From assembly GCA_021397845.1 (NCBI GenBank), contig CM038052.1, positions 170,492,182 to 170,556,181 on the forward strand: DNA of 64,000 nt. The letters are read 5' to 3'. The notes beneath the pieces were generated by a model. That model did no database searches. It saw only the letters and a program-made list of their open reading frames with translations, and had not been told where the DNA came from. Below, in pieces: positions 9,409 to 21,387 of this stretch. Each line of letters begins with the position of its first letter. Position 1 is the first letter of the stretch. Source of the stretch: Areca catechu. Lineage: Eukaryota; Streptophyta; Magnoliopsida; Arecales; Arecaceae. Both the position numbers and the translations under genes were made by a program.

Positions 9409-10847
9409 ATGGGTCCTCGCAAGCAAGTTGTTCGCCGACCGCGTCAGTCACAGCATGAAGAAGAGCGGAGAACAAAGGCATGACATGAGTCTAGGGCTTC
9501 AGATCCGCCAGCATGATAGTTGTTTCCACCCTCAAGTCAGATGAGCTCCAAGATAGTGGTTGGAGGACGTAGAGTGGACTTCTCTTTCTTGGACCAGCAG
9601 CATTTTCGGATAGGAGAGTGGATCCGATATGCTGGTTTGGCATCCTTCTGTTCACTCAGCGAGAGATACTATCCCGGGCTGATGAGAGAGTTCTACAGAT
9701 TACTTGCCCGCGGATCAGATGGATGGATTGCTCAGGTCAGGGGACAGGATATTCCCATTTCAGCGAAGATTCTGAGCAGGGTATGGGATATACCCATGAC
9801 TGGATCAGTTATGGACAGTCTGTTGGACAGAGTTAGTGGGCTCCAGTGTATTTTTGAGTCTGATACCTTACCAAAGGGAGCCACTGTTCCTGCTTCGAGA
9901 CTGTCTGCAGAAATGAGACTGCTACATCACATAGTCGCCCGAATCCTTCTGTCGAAGACCGATCGATTTGACTATATTATCGAGCGAGAGCTGCTCGTGA
10001 TGGTCTCCCTGATTCAGCGGACGTCAATTTGTCTTCCTGTTTTGATGATCCATCAGATTACTGAGGCAGCATTTAGTTAGTGGCTCTGTTTGCCATATGG
10101 CATGGGTTTGACAGTACTATTCAAAGAGTATGGAGTCAGCTTCCAGGATGAGCCATATCGTACCTTGATCCATACCGATGTATATGACATCAGGTCACTA
10201 CATCGCATGGGTTATCATTTAGTTCGAGGCCAGTGAACACAGAGGACATCAGGACAGGCCGATGATGCAGCTGACATTGATGAGGACACAGTAGAGGAAG
10301 AGTGGATTCTTTCCGGTGAGGCTGGACCGAGCGAGACACAGCCTGAGACAGCAACATAGCCAGCTCAGTCAGATCCTTCTACATCTGCCCAGCCATAGCC
10401 ACAGCCAGAGCAGATGGAGACTCCTGGTATTTCAGATACTCTAAAGGATAGAGTCAGACGCATAGAGATCGATGTTTTCATCATGAGGCAGTGTCTAGAC
10501 ATCTTTATTGTTGAGACGAGAGAGAGCCACATTGGTCTTCATGATGGTATTTCGGCTATTCTCTTAGCACTGTCTAGAGCTTCTATGAGTGCTCCTACTG
10601 CCGACACAATTCCTGCTCCTACTGATGTACCTGCTCCAGCACCAACTGATGGCGTTGCTGATATTGATACTGGTGCTGAGACTACTATTGGAGATGGAGT
10701 TGGAGATACTATTGTTGGAGATATTGATGGAGATGAAGTGACTGACTCCGACCAGTTTGATATTGATGATCTTATATCAGAGCCAGTTGTGGAGGTGACA
10801 GATGATGTGGCTGCGAGACCTGTTGATCCATCCTTCTCACCTGCTCC
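9409..10847 (+). pseudogene. Element A ORF2, 5' portion
   Basis: ATG at 9409 (MGPRKQVVRRP) starts the frame. Stops at 9478 and shortly after break the N-terminus. From 9520 the frame is open for 186 codons with RVDFSFLDQQHFRIGEW, ILSRVWDIPMTGS and ERELLVMVSLIQRT, then a stop at 10078. LPYGMGLTVLFKEYG and LHRMGYHLVRGQ follow, with a stop at 10234 (Trp codon in C) and stops at 10357 and 10396 (Gln codons in C). A helical segment RRIEIDVFIMRQCLD and an Ala/Pro/Asp-rich region end where element B is inserted. The gene resumes at 21388. Product unknown; the conserved block resembles the putative plant transposon protein family. Confidence 0.75.
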
Positions 10848-11731
10848 TTGGAATATTCTTCAAACTCCTCTTTTGGAATGAAGTAAGGATGGGCTTGTAA
10901 GCTTTTTCAGGGAATCAAAATTTAAGTGGCTCTTGATGTAAAGTTCTTGAGAGAATCTTGGCTTTTTGGCTTTCAATAGACTTCAATGCATCAAGAATGA
11001 AGTTGGTGGAGGTTAAATACAACTAAAAACTTCCAAAAAATGGTTTGTGACCATTGGAGCTTCGAATCTAGCCATTTGGAGCTTGAAAAGTGATTTTTGC
11101 AAGTCAGAAAAATAGATCTATTAGGGCTGTCAGACTTCAAGTGTCGACACTTGGCTTGTCAGGTATCGACACTTGATTTCTAGGTGTTGATACTTGAACT
11201 TTCAAGTGTCGACACTTGATACACAGGTGTCGACACTTGACACAAAAACCCTCCATTGGCAAAGTTCTGTATTTTCAAAAATCTCAGGCATTGAGTCGAC
11301 ACTTAGAAACCTAAGTGTCGACACTTGAAATGCAGGTGTCGACACTTGAGTTCTGGGTGTCGACACTTGGCATGCCAAGGAATTTTTCTGCGTGCCAAAT
11401 GCTGAAGTGTCGACACTTGACTTCCTAAGTGTCGATACTTGATCCTAAAAAGTTCATAATCAAGTGCGAATTAAGCCAAAAACACAAGTATATATTTTGA
11501 AACTAAAATGAAACATAAACAATCAATAATTGAACATGTAAAAGCCCTTTTTGCATGAAGAGGATGCCCTTAATTACAAAAAATGCTCCATGCCACGGTG
11601 TGCCACGATATTTAAACTTTTGAGAATTTGAGGTGCTTGCTTCCTGAAAACTCATAGCTAGAAATACACATTAGTATATAATATGTACTCAATGTTTTGT
11701 TATTCATCAAAATCACTGGGTGGAGCCAACA
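10848..11731 (-). repeat. 3' LTR of element B, truncated
   Basis: Its 884 bp match 20462-21387 of the 5' LTR. It ends on the + strand in GGAGCCAACA, next to the polypurine tract. It holds a palindrome array at 11139-11441 with arms CAAG...CTTG. Confidence 0.9.
11139..11441 (-). promoter_or_regulatory. Palindrome array in element B 3' LTR
   Basis: About a dozen sites occur, several the perfect 16-bp palindrome CAAGTGTCGACACTTG and the rest one- or two-base variants (AGGTGTCGACACTTG, AAGTGTCGATACTTG). The core is the same as in element A but both arms differ, and dyad symmetry is preserved. The 5' LTR copy is at 20751-21100. Confidence 0.7.
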
Positions 11732-11732
11732 A

Positions 11733-12301
11733 TCTCTCCCTTTTTGATGATGACAAAACCTTGAGTAAATCAGCATTAATTTTTAAATTTCAATTATGAT
11801 ATTTCATGAATATGATTGTAAGCCACAATTTTCATAGTTAGGAAGAATAAATCTCCCCCCCAATTAGATAATTCCAATCAGAACAAACAATAAGTTATTC
11901 TGGGTATCAGATCAAATTGAAAAATTTGCAAACATAAATAATTTATACCATACTCCCCCTTTTTGTCAATCATTAGAAAAGGGAATAACCTCCCCCTCAA
12001 AACTAGCATGGAGACAAAAAGTGGTAGATTATCAGAGTTGACAGGTATCAGAGCCAAAAAGAGCCAAAGAATCAGAGCCAAAGAAAGTATATCTATGAAG
12101 TAAATGTAACCAATCAAGCAATCATAGTGAATCATAATTTATAAACATCAAACTGAAATATATATATCTGTTAAATAGTATTTTCAGTACAAAACTTGCT
12201 GGCTCGTCAGCAAAACTGCAACAAACAGAATATATCAAGAGTCATACATCATAAGTAACATGAATCATAAAGAGCATATAACACAATAAACATCGGTGAG
12301 G
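11733..12301 (-). other. Polypurine tract and multiple polypurine-like motifs of element B
   Basis: The true tract, read on the minus strand as AAAAAGGGAGAGAT, lies directly before the 3' LTR (11733-11745). Three more AG-rich tracts occur upstream, at about 11855, 11955 and 11990. Repeated polypurine tracts are, as I recall, a feature of the Sirevirus lineage. No gene is seen in this stretch. Confidence 0.65.
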
Positions 12302-13911
12302 CTAATCCTCATCAGATGGGATCTCAAAGGAAATAGGACCTGTAACCCTAGACCTATGGACTAGACCACTAGGAGTCTTCAAGATACCATGACTCCGAGT
12401 CCTAGTGGAGGATCCAAAATGGGGTACAACTCTAGATGCTCTAGTAGAGGGAGGGGGTAGAGTCTCAGCAGGAGTAACAAAGACTGGATCAGTGGTGACA
12501 GGTGTGCCAGTTGCATCAACGGGAGGAACATCAGGAGACTGCAGCTCTCGGCTGACTACCTCATATCCATCAGCACTATCGTCACTGTCACTATCGTCAT
12601 CAATAACATCTGTAGCTCTATCCTCAATCCCATCAGTATGATCACCACCCTCAATGGTATCATCAAGGTCATCCTGGTGGTCGTCGTCATCATCATCACC
12701 AGCAGGTGGATCAACAGGAGCAACAGGAGGAAGCAGGGATCTAAGCAAATCCTCAATGCGAGCAAATCCTGCCTCCATAGTTTGACGAATCTCAGCATGC
12801 TCTGAAGTTGTATGAGCTCTAAGGCTCTCTATCTCAATCCATAGCTGAGTCATCCGAACTCCAAGACTAATGAGCTCACCTCTAACCTCTACGAACTGCT
12901 AACAAGAAAACTCCTCAAAATGTAATCCAGCAGATGCTGGAGGAGCAGCTGAAGGAGTGGCAGAAGGTGTCGCAGGCTCTGTCTCAGATGCATGAGCTGC
13001 CTGAGCAGGAGGACTGACCGGCCTTGATGGCCCTGCCTCTATCTCACGTACCTCATCCTCCTCATCTGGCTCCTGGCCAGGCTCCTTCCGGACCCATCTG
13101 CTTGCAACCAATCTGTAGCCCATGCGATGAAGTGACCTCTCATCGTATACATTCGTGTGCAAGATCTCCTTGGCGATCTCCCCCTCCAAGGATACTCCAC
13201 ATGCTCTAAAGAGTCGGGTCAACCCCATACCATATGGCAGACAGTGTCAACGCTGGCTCACTGCATCTCTCATCTGCACTAACATCATAGATGGAATATC
13301 GACCTGGGTCCTCTGAGTCAAACAAACCATAAGCATCAGCTCCCTCTCTGTGATGAAGTTGAAGTGCCCAGTCTTCGGAAGCAGTATCGGAGTCGTGATA
13401 TGATACAGGAGGCGCATCTCCACTGACAGCTGATTCGCGGTGACCACTGTCACTCTGCGAACATCCTCGTGCTCAAGAATACATCGAAAGGCGGCCTCTC
13501 TGTCCTCCATAAAGAAAATACTGATACCCGGTATGGAATCTCCCAAACCCTACTCAGAAGCTCCTCAGTCAGAAGAATCTCAACACCCCGGATAGAAGTC
13601 CTCCACAACAACCGACGGCAGTCCAAGGCTCCATAAAACTCTCGCACTAAGTGAGGGTAATACCTCTCCTGCATGGTGCAGAAGGGTACCAATCCGGTAT
13701 CAGTGAGGGTCTGACGAATCTGAAAGTGCTGCCTGTCGAAGAACTAGAGGTCAACCCGTCAACTAGAGGCTACAGCCTTCCCTGCCATCCTCTCTGCAGG
13801 GAAACTTGGGGCAACTGAGCTACTTGACTCTCTTGTATCATGTCTAGTCTTGGTCCTCCTCTCTGATCTCTGACTAGGTCTCCTAACAGCTAATCTCTTT
13901 CTTGGACCCAT
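12302..13911 (-). pseudogene. Element B ORF2
   Basis: ATG (13911-13909) begins MGPRKRLAVRRPSQRSERR, a strongly basic N-terminus. An early stop and several frameshifts follow (fragments 13692-13450, 13546-13247, 13228-12899, 12853-12302). Conserved blocks are ERELMLMVCLTQRTQ, LPYGMGLTRLFRACGVS and VYDERSLHRMGYRL. After an Ala/Pro-rich linker comes a helical segment (about 12850-12740, IESLRAHTTSEHAEIRQTME), then a long Asp-rich acidic tract, then a basic Ser/Thr/Arg tail ending PSDED. All three ORF2 copies end in DED and a TAG. It aligns with A and C over its whole length, so this is a conserved gene of the lineage. I cannot assign its function. Confidence 0.75.
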
Positions 13912-14998
13912 TTCAATCAAGCTGAACAGGAAAGAAAGAAGATAGGTTCAATCAGGCTTAGAACTATACGTTTTGCTATAGGTTGAGCTAAAGAGAATTG
14001 CTTTTCTCAAAAGGTGCTAAGACAAGTTTTGAAAGCTGGGATTAAAACAACTTTAGGTTGTAAAATGCCTTTAACAAGAAAGAAAAATCTTAGGTAATCT
14101 ACCAATAGTTTGGAAATGGAAATTTTACAAACTGCATTTAGATTAAAAGACATTACCCCGTATATATATAGAATATGTTTTTGGTTGTAAAAAAATTATA
14201 TTTGAACTTTGTAAAATACATTTTATAAGGCCAAAGTACTAGAAAAAAATAGAATTTGGATTAAAATAAATTAGGGTTTTAGCTCAAACATCAAAGTGGT
14301 GAAAATGAGGGTAAAATGTCATAAAAACATCATAAATAACCTTTCCAAAATAATGATAATGCAATAAATGGTTTTAGAACACTGGATTTTAGATGAAAAC
14401 CCCAAATATTTTGGCCAAAATCAATCCAACAGTGATTTTCTGAAAATCGGATGAAATAAGCATGAAATCGGCCAAAAATTTGTGGAAAATCCGAGAAAAA
14501 TGCCTTTAACCAAGATTCTCTAAAATGGAGTTTTAGAAATCCATCAAAACTCATGAAAATCCAATCAAAATCCCTTAAAATGGCAGGAAAAATCCTATTC
14601 TAGGTTACACGGTTTGAAGGTAACAAAAAAAAATGAAAACAAGAGAAATAAAATGAAAATAAAAGAGGGAAATACCTGATATTTGTTGGGGTAAAGGAGA
14701 AAAGGGAATATTTGGAGCTTGGGGGACCACTGTTGCTTGAGAGAGACAGGGGAAAACAAAATACAAAACCCTCTGTCCACCGTTAAAAAAAAATAGATTT
14801 TGTTTGCAAGTGTCGACACTTAGGATTTCTCAAGTGTCGACACTTGACAAAATCCAAGTGTCGACACTTGGCCAAGAAAATCCCAAAAAAAATCAAAAAA
14901 TTTTCAAAAATTTTGAAGAAGTATTTAAATGCTTTTGGGTCTAAAAGCAAGTGGTTTTTGAGTAAAATACCTTGGGTAAGATAAAGTTTGAGAGAGTT
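13912..14998 (-). other. Spacer between pol and ORF2 of element B
   Basis: This stretch is about 1.1 kb, against about 460 bp in A and C. Apart from the palindrome cluster at 14808-14872 it is AT-rich and I see no coding signal in it. The extra length relative to A and C may be an insertion into the leader region. Confidence 0.4.
14808..14872 (-). promoter_or_regulatory. Palindrome cluster before ORF2 of element B
   Basis: Three sites in 65 bp, two of them the full CAAGTGTCGACACTTG, lie between the end of pol and ORF2. They carry the CAAG/CTTG arms of B's own LTR. A possible splice donor CAG|GTATTT follows on the minus strand at 14675, and a good acceptor-like TTCCTGTTCAG lies about 14 bases before the ORF2 ATG. 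Confidence 0.6.
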
Positions 14999-17900
14999 CT
15001 AGGAGAATGGGTCAATGATACCTAACTCTCTTTTAATCATACAAAATCTTTCTTCACTCAATGATTTGGTAAACACATCGGCTAATTGATCATCAGTACA
15101 CACAAATTCAAGTATAACATTAGAGTTTTGTACATGATCTCTTATGAAATGATGTCTTATTTCAATGTGTTTACTTCTTGAATGTTGCACAGGATTCTTA
15201 GTTAGATTGATTGCACTAGTATTGTCACATCTTATGGGTGTCTTAATTAGTTTAATGCCAAAATCTTCGAGTTATTGTTTGATCCAAAGGATTTGAGCAT
15301 AACAGCTTCCAACTGCTATATATTCGGCTTCCGCCATAGATAGAGCAACTGAATTCTGTTTCTTGCTACTCCAAGAGATCAAATTTACTCCAAGAAACTG
15401 ACAGGTTTCACTAGTACTTTTACGATCAAGTTTATACCCAGCAAAGCCAGCATCAGAATAAGCAATCAATTCAAATAAAGAATCTCTAGAGTACCATAAA
15501 CCAATTTCAATTGAGCTAGATGAATATCTAAGTATGCGTTTAACAGCCAAAAGATGAGACTCTTTAGGATTAGACTGATATCTAGCATATATACAAACAT
15601 TAAACATGATATCTGGCCTACTGGCAGTGAGATATAGCAATGAACCGATCATGCCACGATACAATTTTTGGTAAATAGATTTACCTGATTCATCCTTGTC
15701 AAGTCTACAAGAAGAGCTCATAGGGGTACCTAAAGGCTTGGTGTTCTCCATCCCAAACTTCTTGAGTATTTCTTTTGTGTACTTCGCTTGGTTGATGAAG
15801 ATCCCCTCTTTGGTTTGCTTTATTTGGAGTCCGAGGAAGAAATTCAGTTCTCCCATCATGCTCATCTCGAACTCACCCTGCATTAACTTTGTAAATTCTT
15901 GACAAAGAGATTTGTTAGTAGCACCAAATATGATATCATCTACATAGATTTGCATTACTAAGAGATCATCATTCTTTTTCTTCAAAAACAAAGTTTTGTC
16001 TACATTACCTCTAGCAAAATTATTTTTGAGCAAGAAAGAACTTAAACGATCATACCAAGCTCTAGGAGCTTGTTTCAAACCATATAAAGCTTTATGAAGT
16101 TTGAAGACATGATTTGAAAATTCAGAATTTTCAAAACCAGGAGGTTGTTCAACATAAACCTCTTCTTCAATAAAACCATTTAAAAAGGCACTTTTAACAT
16201 CCATTTGAAACAATTTAAAATTTATAAAGCAAGCAAAAGCCAACAATAGCTTAATTGCCTCAAGTCTAACCACAGGAGCAAAGGTTTCATCAAAATCTAT
16301 CCCTTCCTCCTGATTGTATCTTTTGGCAACTAGTCTAGCCTTATTTCTTGTAACAATACCATTTTCATCAAGTTTATTTCGGAAAATCCATTTTGTGCCA
16401 ATAATTGAGGTATTTGAAGGCCTATCTACTAATGTTCAAACATTATTTCTTTTGAATTGGTTAAGTTCATCTTGCATAGCATTTATCCAATTACTATCAC
16501 ATTCAGCTTCCTCAATAGTTTTAGGTTCAATTTGAGAAACAAAAGCTAAATAATCACAGATATTTCTAAGAGATGATCGAGTACTTACACCTTTAGATGG
16601 ATCACCAATAATTAGTTCTTTTGGGTGTCCATGAGCATACCTCCATTCTTTCGATAGTGGATCAACTGTAGATGTATTTTCATCACCTTGTGCTTGATCT
16701 CCTTCAGTGTTTTGATCATCTTCTTATTCCTTGGTAGGTTCTTCGTTGTTGTTTATGCTTTCAGTTTTCTTGGTACCTATTTCATCAGAAAGTACATCTT
16801 CTTTTCTAGAAGATTTCTGGTTAGATTCATCAAATACTACATGTATGGATTCTTCAACAACAAGTGCTCTTCTATTGAAGACCATGTATGCCTTACTAGA
16901 TGTGGGTAGCCTAAAAAGACTCCCTCATCTAATTTGGCATCAAATTTGCTCAAATTATCCTTACCATTATTTAAAATGAAACAACGGCATCCAAAAACAT
17001 GAAAATAATGAATTGAGGATTTTCTACCCTTCCAAAACTCATATGGTGTTTTCTTTAAAATCGGTTGGATCAAAACTCGATTTAAAACATAGCATGCAGT
17101 ATTTATGTCTTCCATCCAAAAATATCTAGGTAAATCATTTTCACAAAGCATGGTGCGTGCCATTTCTTTAAGAGTTCTATTTTTCATTTCTACCATCCCA
17201 TTTTGTTGAGGTGTCCTAGGTGCCGAAAAATTATGATGAATTCCATTCTCAATACAAAATTTATCAAAATCAGCATTTTAAAATTTGGTTCCATGATCAC
17301 TTCTCAAAGATACGATTGAAACACCTTTTTCATTTGAAACTCATTTATGAAATCTAATGAATTCAGAAAATGTTTCATCTTTATATGCTAAAAATATGAC
17401 CCATGTAAATCGTAAGAAATCATCTACAATGACTAGACCGTACTTCTTATCTCCCAAACTAGATGTTCTAGTTGGTCTAAAGAGGTCCATGTGAAGCAAC
17501 TCTAAGGGTCTAGATGTAGAGATTACTCCTTTTGGTTTGAAAGAGGATTTGGTTTGTTTTCCAAGCTGACATGCACTGCAAATCTTGTCTTTTTCAAAAC
17601 TGAGTTTTAGCAAATCTTTTATCAAATTCTTTTTGCTAAGTTTTGAAATCAAATGCATACTAGCATGTCCTAATCTACGATGCCAAAGCTAACTAGTTTC
17701 ATTGATCTTGGCTTCCATTACCACTAGGCATTGACCATTTTGAATCGGAAGATCATTAAGATCAACCATATAAATATTGCTATGCCTATGACCAATAAAC
17801 TTGATGCCATTGTCATCTAAAATAGAAACAATGCACATAGAAGATTCAAAAACAACTTTAAAATCCTTGTCGCAAAATTGACTAATACTAAGCAAGTTAT

Positions 17901-18131
17901 GTTTCAAACCATCGACATATAAAACATTATCAATGTAAGAAGAGGGGGTGATATGGAATTTACTAATACCAACAATTTTGCCCTTTCCATTATCACCAAA
18001 AGTCACATTGCCACCATTTTGATATTCGAGTGATGAGAACTACTCCACATCTCTTGTCATATGCCTTGAGAACCGCTATCAAGGTACCACATTGTTTTCC
18101 TATTGGTTGCAAGGCATACCTGCAATAAAGA
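14999..18131 (-). pseudogene. Element B pol (protease to RNase H), broken
   Basis: It follows gag in the same frame across one TGA. Protease WYLDSG lies near 18080, followed by a one-base frameshift. Integrase zinc region (LWHRRLGHASMHLIS), core MDLFRPT with LGDKKYGLVIVDDF, then reverse transcriptase with KARLVAKRYNQEEGIDFDETFAP and an intact YVDD (about 15940). RNase H has DAGFAGYKLDRKST and EAEYIAVGS; the tail is ADVFTKSL, ending at 14999. Stops include Trp-codon changes at 17691-17689 and 16438-16436 and a Gln-codon stop at about 15274-15272, the same codon as the stop in C. The reverse transcriptase to RNase H frame 16273-15272 is open for 333 codons. Confidence 0.9.
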
Positions 18132-19831
18132 TCAAGTGGAGACTTTAGGTACCCAAGTCATCCTAGGTCCTTTTAGGTTAGTGGCATTGGTTCCTTTTGG
18201 AACCCAAACTTTCTTTATGTTGCTCAGTCTCCTTTTATTGCACATATAAGATTTATGCCCTAAAGTATCATATGCATAACAAGTAATGGATGAAGATGCA
18301 GGCACAAAGAAATTTTTGAAAAGTTTTTGTTTCTTATGAGTTCTAAACCCTAAACCTGCTCTATCAAAAATAATCCTTTGATTGTTCAAAAGCAAGTTTA
18401 ATTTTTCATAACTGTATGTAAATTTATCTACAAAAGGTTTTAACTTTTCAATTTCTTCTTTATATCTTTTATTTTCATCCAAAATTTCTTTGCTTTGTTT
18501 TGAAAGATATTCATTTGAAACTGAAGGACTTTTCTTTTTCAAAACTTCTTTTTCTTTACAAGAGCTAAAATCTTAGCATTTAATTTTTTATTTTAAAGAA
18601 GAAGGCAGTCATTTTCATTAGAAAACTTATGATTTGCTTTGGCTAACTCCAAATTTTGCTTTTTCAAATCTTTATATTTTGACTTTAGTTTTTGAAATTC
18701 TATAACTAATTCATCAAAAACTTCATGAAGTTCATCAAATATAAATTCATTCTCAGTTTCAGATTGTATCTTATCATGATCCACCATCAGACAGAAGTTT
18801 GCAACTTCCTGCTGTTCTTCCTCAGAGCTGGAGTCCTCACTGTCACTCCAGGTTGGCATCATGGCCTTCTTCCTTAATTTTCTTCTACTTTTCTTGAGTA
18901 AGGGGCAGTCCACCTTAAAAGGACCCAGTTTCTTGCATTCAAAGCAAGTGGGCTGCTTCTTATCTTTCTCCTTGCCTTTCTCTTTACTTGGCTCATATTT
19001 CAGGGATTTCTTCTTGAAGTTGAACTTTTTCTTCCTCATGAACCTTCTGAATTTTCTTGCCATTAGAGCCGTCTCATCTTCTTCATCATCTTCTTCGGAG
19101 TCGTCGCTTAATTCTTCTCTAGCAGTAGATTTGAAAGCGATCACTTTCTTCTTTTTGTCGACTTCCACATTGTTTTGTTTGAGGGAGAGCTCATAAGTCA
19201 TAAGTGAGCCCAACAATTGCTCAAGTGGAAGAGTGTTGACATCCTTGGCTTCTTCAATAGCTGTCACCTTTGTATCCCAAGAAGCCGGTAGAGACCTGAG
19301 AAGTTTGTTTACAAGTTCACCATTAGAAACAACTTTTCCTAGGCTTCTCATGTCATTCACAATATTTGTGAACCTAGTGTACATCTCACTAATAGATTCA
19401 GTAGGTTCCAATCTAAACATTTCATAAGTATGAATGAGCATGTTGACCTTAGTTGTTTTCACTTGGTGTGTACCCTCATGGGTAACCCCAAGTGTATCCA
19501 AAATCTTCTTGGCAGAGAGACAATTAGATATTCTATTGAATTCACTTGGATCAAGAGAGCAAAATAATAAGTTCAAAGCCTTAGCATTAAGCTCTATTTG
19601 CTTAATGTCATTCTCATCCCAATCATCTTCCATTTTTGAAGTAAGAATGCCATTAACCAACATAGTAGGCTGATAAGGACCTTTTACAATTGTCCTTCAT
19701 AGATTATAATCAATAGCTTGAATAAAAATGTGCATGCATGTTTTCCAATACGTGTAATTTATGCCATTGAAGAGTAGGGGATGATTTGAAGCTTGACCTT
19801 CAACAACACCCATTCCTATTGGGGCCGTCAC
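18132..19831 (-). pseudogene. Element B gag
   Basis: It aligns with the gag of A from its first codon, but the A start ATG corresponds to GTG here (19831-19829). A Trp-codon TGA lies at 19699-19697. From 19663 the frame is open for 356 codons, with DWDENDIKQIELNAKALN, SEMYTRFTNIVNDMRSLGK and an acidic then Lys-rich region. The first zinc knuckle, CFECKKLGPFKVDC, lacks the histidine. The coiled coil breaks at 18593 and continues at 18542-18134. The second knuckle has lost one cysteine (CYAYDTLGHKSYMC). Both knuckles are therefore damaged. The end WVPKVST-TGA matches A. Confidence 0.85.
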
Positions 19832-19874
19832 GATCTTTTACTCAAGATCCTTGGACCTACAAGAGAGTACCGGT

Positions 19875-19886
19875 GCTCTGATACCA
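19875..19886 (-). other. Primer-binding site of element B
   Basis: Read on the minus strand it is TGGTATCAGAGC, two bases inside the 5' LTR end. This is the standard initiator-Met tRNA complement of plant Copia elements and fixes the orientation of B. Confidence 0.9.
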
Positions 19887-20122
19887 CTTGTTGCCCAGAA
19901 ATGGAGCCCAAGAGGGGGGTAAATTGGATCTTTTAAAATTTAAAACAGTAATGTGAATGGTCTAGTGGTGTTTGTGAGTAATAAATTCAATGCACAAGAT
20001 TGAATGCAGTGAAAAGCAGTAAATGAATTGTAATAAACAAAGAGCAAGAAGGAAAGAAGGCAATCACACACAAACACAATGTTTATAGTGGTTCGGTGCA
20101 AACCTAGCATCTACATCTACTC

Positions 20123-20350
20123 TCCAAGCCACCCTTGGGAATTTCACTATAATCCAATCAAGATTACAGCCGACTTATTTTTCAAAAGGCTCACAAGTCA
20201 AAATCTATGTTGGTTTTGTCACCTAGGCTTACCAACAAACCTTTACACTTGTTTTGTCTTCGGACTCACAAGTTAACCCTAGTTGGTTTTGTCCCTTTGG
20301 CTTATCAACAAACTACAACAACCTTCTTTCAAGATACCCTTGGAAACAAG
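20123..20350 (-). repeat. Hairpin array in element B 5' LTR
   Basis: On the minus strand, successive inverted repeats share the loop start AGCC or AGTCC. Examples are GTTGGT-AAGCC...ACCAAC, GACTTGTGAGCC...AAGTC, ACTTGTGAGTCC...ACAAGT, TAATC...GATTA and CCAAG...CTTGG. They follow the same order as in A and C but with different stem bases. Confidence 0.6.
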
Positions 20351-20750
20351 GTCAAATCACAAGATAAAAGTAGATATACAATTTCAAAAATAAGATAAAC
20401 TCTCTTCAAGAGTATAATAGAAGCTTTGAAGCTCAAGATGATGCTTTCTCTTGTATCCTCCTTGGAATATTCTTCAAACTCCTCTTTTGGAATGAAGTAA
20501 GGATGGGCTTGTAAGCTTTTTCAGGGAATCAAACTTTAAGTAGCTCTTGATGTGAAGTTCTTGAGAGAATCTTGGCTTTTTGGCTTTCAATAGACTTCAA
20601 TGCATCAAGAATGAAGTTAGTGGAGGTTAAATATAACTAAAAACTTTCAAGAAATGGTTTGTAACCATTGGAGCCTCGAATCTAGCCGTTTGGAGCTTGA
20701 AAAGTGATTTCTGCAAGTCAGAAAAATAGATTCGTTAGGGTTGTTAGACT

Positions 20751-21100
20751 TCAAGTGTCGATACTTGGCTTGTCAAGTGTCGATACTTGGCTTGTCAAGT
20801 GTCGATACTTGGCTGTCAGGTGTCAACACTTGATTTCTAGGTGTCGACACTTGAACTTTCAAGTGTCAACACTTGATACACAGGTGTCGACACTAGACAC
20901 AAAAACCTTCCATTAACAAAGTTCTGTATTTTCAAAAATCTCAGGCCTTGAGTCGACACTTGGAAACCTAAGTGTCGACACTTGAAATGCAGGTGTCGAC
21001 ACTTGAGTTGTGGGTGTCGATACTTGGCATGCCAAGGGGTTTTTCTGCGTGCCAAATGCTGAAGTGTCGACACTTGACTTCCCAGGTGTCGACACTTGAC
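20751..21100 (-). promoter_or_regulatory. Palindrome array in element B 5' LTR
   Basis: This array matches 11139-11441 in the 3' LTR and carries two additional sites of AAGTGTCGATACTTGG type near 20755-20815. The arms are CAAG/CTTG. It lies in U3, upstream of the hairpin array in the transcription sense. Confidence 0.7.
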
Positions 21101-21387
21101 CTTGAAAAGTTCATAATCAAGTGCGAATTAAGCCAAAAACACAAGCATATATTTTGAAACTAAAATAAAACATAAACAATTAATAATTGAACATGTAAAA
21201 GCCCTTTTTGTATGAAGATGATGCCCTTAATTGCAAAAATACTCCGTGCCATGGCGTGCCACGATACTTAAACTTTTGAGAATTTGAGGTGCTTGCTTCC
21301 TGAAAACTCATAGCTAGAAATATACATTAGTATACAATATATACTCAATATTTTGTTATTCATCAAAATCATTGGGTGGAGCCAACA

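Larger units (their letters stand above)
10848..21387 (-). mobile_element. Element B: Sirevirus-type Copia retrotransposon on minus strand, nested in ORF2 of A
   Basis: Read on the minus strand: 5' LTR (21387-19889), primer site, gag, pol, palindrome spacer, ORF2, multi-polypurine zone, polypurine tract, 3' LTR (11731-10848). The 3' LTR lacks its terminal roughly 560 bp. The junction shares the four bases CTCC with the intact LTR (10844-10847 and 20458-20461). Some flanking ORF2 sequence of A also seems to be missing. A deletion across the left junction therefore explains the absence of a clear target-site duplication. Confidence 0.92.
19889..21387 (-). repeat. 5' LTR of element B
   Basis: This 1499-bp LTR has + strand ends TGTTGCCCAG...GGAGCCAACA, so the terminal repeats are TGTTG/CAACA. 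It holds the palindrome array (20751-21100) and, nearer the primer site, a hairpin array (about 20123-20350). In the RNA sense the hairpins include GTTGGT/ACCAAC, GACTTGTGAGCC...AAGTC and CCAAG/CTTGG. Confidence 0.93.

Noticed and set aside
10821..10826. GTTGA as a target-site duplication for element B (10821-10826 and 21388-21392)
   Set aside because: Sequence after the left GTTGA still aligns with ORF2 of C (PSFSPAP against PSSSPT), so the element does not start there. The match is chance.
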